From NCBI RefSeq assembly GCF_963678635.1, contig NC_087065.1, positions 46,504,381-46,568,380 on the forward strand: a DNA stretch of 64,000 nucleotides, written 5' to 3'. Below, piece by piece: positions 56,532 through 64,000 of this stretch (its first letter is position 1; each line of letters starts with the position of its first letter). This DNA comes from Symsagittifera roscoffensis. Lineage: Eukaryota; Xenacoelomorpha; Acoela; Convolutidae. The position numbers were made by a program, and so were the translations under genes. The notes beneath the pieces are model-generated. The model saw only the letters and a list, made by a program, of their open reading frames with translations, was not told the DNA's origin and did not search any database.

Positions 56532-58558
56532 CTGAGTTATTTACTGTCTGCGCGCTTTCTCGTGCCTGTCGATAACGCCGAATGTCTTCCGGCACGACTA
56601 GAATATTGTCGCAAAGTCGAAGTTGCAAAGACTGCTGATCAGGTCTTCAAGTGATAGCTGACTAAAAGCAATCGTGAGGTCCTATCAGATAAGCCACACT
56701 TATCCCGTGCTCGCGGAGGTGATGATTTTAGCGGCGGAGTCGAGGCATTCGAAAAAATTTGGTATCTGCTACTTCATCTTGTAGACTTGGTAGTGCATTC
56801 GAATGGTAATTTCACTGTACAATCTTTCTTTGTTGTTATCATCACAGGAGCCACGAAATAGTTTTTTGTGAAATTGTCGAGTTTCACGACGTCGTTCTCG
56901 TTTTTCAAATTTTTGATCTTCTCCCCCATATTTCTCTGATTGTGTATTGAGTCCCTCCGTCACTTTTTCTATATTGGTACCAATAAAGATTTGAGGTTGC
57001 AAATGTAGTGAGATTTACAGTAAAGGCAATATATTTTACTTTGTTGTTGTTACCATTAAAACCATGTTGGCTTCAAAAAACCAAAAATCAACTTCAGCTC
57101 ATTCAATTTTACTTAAATTTTTTAATTTCAACTAATTTGTGAAAAATATATTCTTTTTATAGAAAAAAACTCATCGTACATTTCTTATAAATGGAAACTG
57201 ATTCAAAAATAATTTTCCAGTCAAAAAGTGACCTTTAATTGGTTGATGATGACTATGAACCATTAGGGTGATCAATCAGACATATATCTGGTTCTAAACG
57301 TGTTTAAATAGTTTTTAACACTTCAGGAAAAATCTTGATCAGCAATGATATATGTACATAACTAAACAGAGTGGTAAGTTTTATTTGTATAGAAGTCAAT
57401 CCGGTTGACAAGATCCGACAGATCCTAAGAGAACCCATGGTTTCAGTTTCAAGAACCTCACAGTTAAACTGCATTGGGAGATTCGACATGGAAAATTTTT
57501 GCTGATTTCATACCAGGCCATTAAAAAGGAATGTAACGTTTTTAATGGCTAGAAATTCCCTACTCTAAAAAGCAAAACGCCATACATTAAATGTTGTTTG
57601 AAATTTGAGGAATAATTTTTGACAAAATCAATTTTATCCATATAAAAAAAATAGAACATGTGGATTTATGCTGAGCACTGTTGATGTCTTTTGTTGTATT
57701 TTTTGCTATAATTTTGAATCTGAACTTCTTTGTAGAGAAAATTTACAAAAACATTATGCTTTTTGTTGAAAACTTTTTAAAAAATGCTCATCTTCAATTT
57801 CACAGAATTTATAAGGAAAAAAATACACTTGACAACCAACGCGTCAAACCCCTAAAAAAACATAAAATACGTCTTAAAAGATTTGTTTTTTTTTCTGTGA
57901 ATACAAACTAATTGAAAATTTTCACAGGTAGTTGTATGGTAGGCTTTTTCCAGTTATTGGAAGTTTCCTTTGATGAGGACGCAATTTTCGTTCTGAAACT
58001 TTAAATATTTTTCAGAAAATGTATGAATAATGAATAAAAACGATTTTCCATAGACTCTAAATATGCTAGCGAAAGAATAACATTTTTGTAAGAAAGTGGA
58101 ACCTAGATAGTAGCGTCAAATAAAGAGTTTATTAGAAGAAAAGAAAGGCGCAATTAAAACGCGAATGACTTTTGAGCCAAAAAATATTGTTACTTACCAA
58201 GATTTTGTTGTGTTTTATAAATAAAAACTAAAAAATTTCAGCCAGGTCTCAATCTGTTAAAAAGGAAACTTTACTAGAATCAAGTTAGGAAAAAAAGACA
58301 TTTGTTTTCTTATGAAACTGTTTGAAATCGAAAAAAAATTTGATTATCGTTTTTTTTTTAATAAGTTATATATCGAAAGTCAAATAAGAACCATCTGTTT
58401 AAAACTCGGAAAGTTTTTTTTTGGGATCCAATTAGAAATTTTGTTTTGTTGTGTAGTATATTCTCAAAAAAATGCATAGAACAAAAGTATTGCGCAATTT
58501 TTTTTCTATAAAGTTTGTTTGAGCATTTGAATCAGCAGTTTACAAAGCGCAGAAAATA
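56532..58558. other. Gene D first intron, part
   Basis: The 250 bases next to the exon are GC-richer and may be old coding or regulatory sequence (for example CTTCCGGCACGACTAGAAT), but no frame holds. The remainder is AT-rich with nothing recognised. Confidence 0.45.
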
Positions 58559-58842
58559 GTTCGCGCTATTAACGAGTAAGCGAGATTTAATCCATCTTAG
58601 AAATCGTTTCAAATTGGTTGAAAGAAGCTTATTTGTCATAATTGATTGGTTACAACGAGCTAAATTTATCACTTTGTACTTAATATGGCGTGTGGGGGAT
58701 GTTTTCACAAAAAAAAGAACTCAATTTTTTTTTAATTTTAATTATATTTTATTACATTTAATTTTTTGATGTTATTGCTGCTCCAAAGAACTTAAAAGGC
58801 ATTCGGAACATTAATGGCTTCACCCTGATACGAGCAGCCTTG
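58559..58842 (+). mobile_element. HINE-like element, 3' half only
   Basis: Begins at the palindromic block CGCGCTATTAACGAGTAAGC and ends with a mutated hairpin TTAATGGCTTCACCCTGATA then CGAGCAGCCTTG. The 5' half is absent. Confidence 0.7.
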
Positions 58843-58870
58843 TTTAATTTGGATTGAATTTATGATTGGT

Positions 58871-59130
58871 TTGATCCTCCGCTTCTGCGCTTATAGCACG
58901 AAATTCAGTGAGCGTTAACATTCCCAAATCGACCAATATGCAATTTTAGGCAACGCCTATAATTTTACAAAAAATGATCAAAGGTGAAATGATTTGTGAA
59001 AGTTTGAGGCCAGAGCAACAATTCTATTCTGATTACAATAAAAGGATAGCTAGTAAAAAGTCGAAACAGGTCTGGAGAAAAAACCACTCGAGTACAAACA
59101 TTTCGTCAGTTTCCTCGAAAGTCGGAAAAG
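58871..59130 (-). repeat. Diverged HINE-like fragment, inverted
   Basis: Minus strand reads from CTTTCCGACTTTCGAGGAAA through GAGTGGTTTTTTCTCCAGAC to CACCTTTGATCATTTTTTGT and TGCGCTATAAGCGCAGAAGC, in family order with many changes. Confidence 0.6.
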
Positions 59131-59811
59131 CAAACTGGTTGTGTGGAAATCAAAGCTTCTGAAAACGAAAAAACTTCTGCTCGAGGGCTGAAGACTTTTA
59201 ATACAAAGCTTGAGATAACCGTAACTGATAATTATTGTCTGGGAGACAATCAACAAAATTAGGTTAGAGGTTCTAATGAAGCGGCTCATCATTTTTCAGC
59301 GATCGATACATTTTCTAAAAAGCTCCATTTTTTCTGCCGCTATCGAAGAGTTTTAAGGTTGCAAACAATCGCATGGGTTCAATTTTGATATAACGTTTTA
59401 GTCTTTTCAGTTGTGACTTGAAGATCACTCAAAATATTATCTCTTTCTCAAAAAATAGTCCATTTTCAGGCTGATTGAAAATTGTTTTCTGCAGCAATAA
59501 ATAAAAGAACAGAGAAATGCCAATGATTGAAGTACGAGAATATATGAACAGAAATATTCAGGCTTTTTTTCATTTCTTTCTTATTGCTGAATTCTAACTC
59601 TTTCTTCATGCCCGAAAACAATGAAAACCTTTTAAAAAAATATCACTAATTTTAAAAAAGTACTATTTTCGAATTGATTGCTTTGGTCGTAAAGTTCTGT
59701 GCTGCTTGCATTACAACTGGCTTCTGTTTATTTTTGCTGTATTTTTAACCACTCATCATTTTAAATATGAAAATATGGGGTTCAAAAATAAAGTCAGTGC
59801 GAAAAACTTAC

Positions 59812-60093
59812 GGAAACATCCGGGCAGGTTTGCTGCCTGGCCAACATTCTGCGTTTTGTGTCATCAGCCTGGCTCTTTGCGGGCTTCGAACCTGTGGCCT
59901 CTCGATCAAATTGACAGTTTTCCAGTTGGTTTCCACTGCATGCACTTTTACTCAGTTTTTCTATTCCACACAGAGAAAAGGAGGCTTTCTGCTCTGGAGT
60001 TCCAGGGTCCAACTTTTCATTGAAATCTGACTCGCTGATTCCTGTTTGTTCCTGCTGAGGCTCCTTATGTTTCACACAACTCATAAACGCCAT
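59812..60093 (-). CDS. Gene D, first coding exon
   Basis: Minus-strand ATG at 60093 and donor GATGTTTCC|GTAAGT (a full consensus donor) at 59812; 94 codons, phase 0. The peptide begins MAFMSCVKHKEPQQEQTGIS; Cys6 close to the N-terminus is a possible palmitoylation site, though no myristoylation Gly is present. The rest is Ser/Gln/Lys-rich (LCGIEKLSKSACSGNQLENC, KPAKSQADDTKRRMLARQQT) and likely disordered. It joins the exon at 56531 (DVS|IAVCL). Frames on the + strand here are shadows. Base composition stands out against the AT-rich flanks. Confidence 0.7.
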
Positions 60094-60969
60094 CGGTAAT
60101 TTTCAGAAATGAAATTTAATTCAGCAGTCTCTCCAAGCGTGCTCAAAGTTAATTATTTAAGCACTTGCGTCCAAATTTTAACCTTTTTGCTTTTATTAAG
60201 GAAAACAGAAATGCCGTCTAAATGTGTAACTCCACTCGATTAAAATAACAGTGAACAGAAAGCAAGTGAAATCTAATCAGAGGAATGATGTTTGATTTCA
60301 GGCATTTTCAGCAGTAAAACTTAGTTAAAAAAGAAATTTTACTGGAAAAAGAAGGTAAAGAAATTCTTTCAAGTTTTTTTTCTTGAAGGGAATCGCAGAA
60401 AACGATGTGAATTTTTTCTGCAGATAGCCGTTGTTATTTTTTTTGCCAATTCCGATTCCTGCCACTATTTCTGGGGCATCAAAGGAACTAATTTATGAAC
60501 TTCAAAAAGTAACCTAATTAAAGTGACAATTTTTTTTCGGATTGCGTTTTTTAGACTTCTTCCTGTTTGATAATCTATATGGATTTTATCTGAAGTGCAT
60601 GCATCAAAACTATAGGACAAAAATGAAATAAAAGCTATCAAAATCACTTCTGAGAGCAGGTTTTTATTTCAGCATTTTACTTGAAATCAAAGACAATGAG
60701 AATAAATGTTCAAGTAAGGATTAGAAAATAACGCCCAACAACCACCCGAAATCTCATCAAGTTAGCTGCAGATTTATTTAGTTCGGGTTTCTAAGAAAAT
60801 TCAACAATTGAGTTCATGTTAGGCAAGAAAAGCTTTCAGATACAGAATTACCCTTTGTATTTCAGCCCCCTTTTTTTCAAGCTGACGCACCAAAAACAAA
60901 CTTTTGTGATTGGTTGGGCCCACGCTTTGTTAACAAAAAAAAGACAAGATATAACTTGCGCGATTGGGG
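60094..60969. other. Upstream region of gene D
   Basis: Would contain the promoter of gene D. No TATA box or other element stands out and no repeat family was recognised. Confidence 0.45.
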
Positions 60970-61169
60970 NNNNNNNNNNNNNNNNNNNNNNNNNNNNNNN
61001 NNNNNNNNNNNNNNNNNNNNNNNNNNNNNNNNNNNNNNNNNNNNNNNNNNNNNNNNNNNNNNNNNNNNNNNNNNNNNNNNNNNNNNNNNNNNNNNNNNNN
61101 NNNNNNNNNNNNNNNNNNNNNNNNNNNNNNNNNNNNNNNNNNNNNNNNNNNNNNNNNNNNNNNNNNNNN
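60970..61169. other. Assembly gap (200 N)
   Basis: A run of exactly 200 N, probably of arbitrary size. Open frames that cross it are meaningless. Confidence 0.98.
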
Positions 61170-61192
61170 CCTTATCGGGCTGGGACCTAGAA

Positions 61193-62880
61193 TATCATCT
61201 GCAGGAACAAAGAAAAATAAACTGCACGGTCCCGAGCAGATAATTGAAGAACCAGATTATGCACGTCCGACCAACCAGTCAAAAAGCGAACAGGGATTGC
61301 GACACTTCGCGCTAATTAGTCAATGGGAAAACGAATGCAAAAAGATCCGAGCCACTGTAGTCCTTATCCGAATTTAGTCATGGGATTTTGATAAGCGAAG
61401 AGTAAAATTACATTTCCTTGTATTCTTGGGGGAACGAGGAAGATAATTATTACAAAGCAAATACGTTGGTATCAAGATTACGGGTTAAAAAGTCGCGCCA
61501 ACAACTAAACGGGACAACGTATGCAAAAAAATCCGAGCCATTGGAGTCTTTATACGGATTATCACATGGAATTTTGCTAAAACAAGAGTGAAATTACTTG
61601 GTCAAAGAAAGAAGATCAAAATTACAAACCAATGTGCAATACCAAGATTACAGTTTAACCAGTCACAATCTCGCATTGTCGAACTAAAAATATAGTGATT
61701 CCTCGTCAGAAGACTGTATGTGTTGTGTGTTATGCAATGAGTGCGAACAAGACGATATGAGCGCGACAACGAATGAGTTATTTGAAGGGCATACATTTCG
61801 AGTCAAAATCAAAGAAGTCGAAGTTAAATTCATAGCAGATAATGGCCGAGTTTAGCCACAAATTGAATGGCTCCAAAGGTGGTGGGAACAAGTAACAAAT
61901 CCTTCTGCAATTCGGAGCAGAACATGCCATTGGTAAAAACATCACCATAAAGCCATCAAGACATATAGGACGTTAGTCCTTGGCTCCACTCATCAGGCTG
62001 GCCGTGGAAGGTGCCTATATCTAGGTCACGGACAATGGACCCAAACTGTTTCCGGGTCAGGACTACCCGAAAAAATCAGTGCTCCAAAAGACAACAGATC
62101 GTTACACTTGATTTGCAACACAAGATCTAGATATCAAAAAATGGAAACATCCTTGGAAAAATACAACCTAAAACTGAATTTAACACAAACACTTAAGAAT
62201 AAAGTCAACCGGTTGGGTTTATTAACTAAATTCACGGCACAGTCAAAATTTTATCTAACATTTAAATAACATAAGAGTTCTAAGATTTATTTTATCTAAG
62301 ATTTATTTTATCTTCATGGAATTCAGTTTCGATTACTAATTTCGACTATCTTGTTCGACAAGCGATACAATAATGGCAAAAGAGACCACGTGTAGTCAGT
62401 TTCCGGTACTTAGGATACGCTTTTTAACTTACTCGCCACTTGGCGCATCCAACATTGGCGAAAACTCAACTCGGAATAAAGGCATTCTGGAACGCACCGA
62501 CAAAAAAAACCCTCGTAAATGGGAAAACTGGAAGAATCACGTCACTTTAGCTATTGTCAGGCACAGACATAGAGGAACATCTGCAGGGAAAAACCAACAG
62601 AAATTGCACTGCCCGAGCAGCCCATTGAAGAACAGGCTTACGCACCTGCGACCAACCTGTCAATTAGGGAACGGGGGATTGCGACCCTTTGCGCCAATAA
62701 CTAAATGGAAAAAAATGCAGTAAGATCCGAGCCATTGAAGTTTTTATCCGGATTATCCCATGATCTTTCGCTAAAAGAAGAGTGAACTAAGAATTCCTCA
62801 AATTCTTGGAGGCAAAAAGAAGATCAATGTTACAAAGTATATGCGCTAATATCAAGATTACGGGTTAGAAAGTCACTGTT
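61193..62880 (+). repeat. Repeats of a different composition after the gap
   Basis: 61193-61490 and 62570-62875 are diverged direct repeats (ATC.GCAGG..AAA...AAACTGCAC, GGATTGCGAC.CTT.GCGC, AAGATCCGAGCCA, ATCAAGATTACGGGTTA); a third partial copy is at 61493-61650. A separate pair, 62195-62260 and 63320-63390, shares GTCAACCGGTTGGGTTTA..AACTAA.TTCACGG. Base composition is richer in A/C/G than the preceding 60 kb. The arrangement suggests a decayed retroelement but no domain is clear. Confidence 0.5.
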
Positions 62881-62967
62881 TTAGACTACGGACGGGAGAT
62901 GCTGGAAGATTTGATCAAAACCCATCGAAACATGGCCATCAACATAATCACACTCCTGTCGAGAAGT

Positions 62968-62981
62968 CGAGGGGGGGGGAA
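62968..62981 (+). other. Purine tract, possible LTR-element polypurine tract
   Basis: TCGAGGGGGGGGGAA is followed by TGAGTGTTGCG, as expected for a polypurine tract beside a 3' LTR starting with TG. The matching 5' LTR was not found in the window, so this is tentative. Confidence 0.3.
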
Positions 62982-62984
62982 TGA

Positions 62985-64000
62985 GTGTTGCGATTTATTA
63001 TATGCTACACTTTGAGATTTGGCTCATGTATGCCCTTTAGTCACATCGCAGGATAGATGGTTAAGTGATATAAAAACAACGTCCTAAAATCACTAAATAC
63101 CTAAACAAGTCTAGAACTTACAATCAATCTAGCAAAAAAAAAACGTAAATCGAATTGGCAAAAGATGCGAAATACAATACTTTCAACCAAAAACCTGGGA
63201 AAAGCCTGGACAAAAAATAATATGAATTGATTCTTATCACAGGATCTAGGTAATAAAATGGGAAAATTTTTGGACAATTGGACAAATGTGACATAAATTG
63301 GAGTTGGCACAAACAATTAAAGTGTGAGTCAACAGGTTGGGATTAGCAACTAACTTCACGGTACAATCAAATTTTTGATTAACATGCACAGCCATGCATC
63401 AAGAATAGAGACGAAAACAATCAATTGACAAACAAAGGTAGAACAAGAACTACAACGACTACGAAGCATAAACCACACCAAAAAGCCGGAAAAAATCCGA
63501 ACAATAAGTTCTTTCAAGCTATAACGGTAATAGTTACACTTGATCAAGGCATTAAACTTGCACTAGATTCTAGTTTTTTGAAAGTCACAGATAAAAAAGG
63601 TACAGAGCATCGGAAAAGTTTATTGATGACGTTATTTCACAATTTAATACTGATTATTATAGTCAATTAACAATCTGAGGGGACCCGTAAAATAGACGGT
63701 GTAATAGTTTGAGGGACGAAAGGCGACAAAAATTTGCGTGTGGGTGAAACTTTATACATAAGTCGAGTTGTGTAGTATTTACATTCGACCATACATTATT
63801 TCACAAGTCATTTTGTCAAAACGCAAAAATTTGTTTGTTTTTCTGTGTACGGAACCCATTCAAACTGGAAAATTTTCATGGTTGAGCTATATTAAGATTA
63901 TTTTTAGTTTATGTCATAGTTGCTTCTTTTTTGGGTGCAGGCAAGCCTTATTGCGTAGGAGTTCGGGCAATTGACGCCTTAGGCAAAAGATATCTGTTTG
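62985..64000. other. Right end of window, no gene recognised
   Basis: Short open frames only (for example 63425-63670, Thr/Lys-rich). Apart from the repeat piece at 63320-63390, nothing was identified. Confidence 0.45.

Noticed and set aside
62022-62060. Possible integrase motif (VTDNGP) after the gap
   Set aside because: Six residues match an integrase pattern, but a stop precedes it and no other integrase block is in place nearby.

Overview
The window is AT-rich nuclear DNA of a multicellular eukaryote, very probably an invertebrate animal. The support is: genes broken by GT-AG introns (one about 18 kb long), a GRIN-C-like motif, a single-exon FkbM-type methyltransferase with an N-terminal membrane anchor, and heavy loading with decayed transposable elements (non-LTR retrotransposon, MULE, hAT-like MITE, tRNA-derived SINE, and a Helentron/HINE-like short family). 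I cannot name the species. A 200-base run of N at 60970-61169 shows it is a scaffold.

Four protein-coding genes can be assembled. Gene A (+) has exons at 5643-5966 or its tandem duplicate 8196-8519, then 16688-17487, 17926-18028, 18218-18454 and 36733-37002; all phases agree and give 577 residues. Its last intron contains gene B (+), 22794-23852, an FkbM-family methyltransferase with one membrane anchor. Gene C (+) has exons 42727-43122, 46441-46537 and 49059-49552 (328 residues, coiled coil, unrecognised). Gene D (-) has exons 60093-59812, 56531-55990 and 50449-50090 (about 385 residues) and carries a motif like the C-terminal domain of GPRIN proteins; its middle exon needs either a frameshift or a 26-base intron to read through.

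Most of the rest is repeats. A 530-550 bp family with subterminal inverted repeats (GTTCCGAC / GTCGGAAC) and hairpins near both ends occurs more than a dozen times in both orientations, including a long fold-back dimer at 125-888 and a head-to-tail array at 24151-27296. There are three kilobase-scale tandem duplications: 4612-9705 (2.55 kb unit, duplicating gene A's first exon), 28917-32401 (1.75 kb unit, almost identical copies) and 38895-42395 (with a SINE in one copy only). Two degenerate intronic satellites fill 43440-46150 (gene C) and 53130-55580 (gene D). Remnants of MULE transposases, non-LTR reverse transcriptases and a Ty3/gypsy-like integrase are all broken.

No rRNA, functional tRNA or CRISPR array was seen. 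Nothing shows that the four genes act in a common pathway. The most notable points are the duplicated first exon under apparent constraint, the gene nested in the large intron, the HINE-like family, and the SINE presence/absence pair that orders two events.
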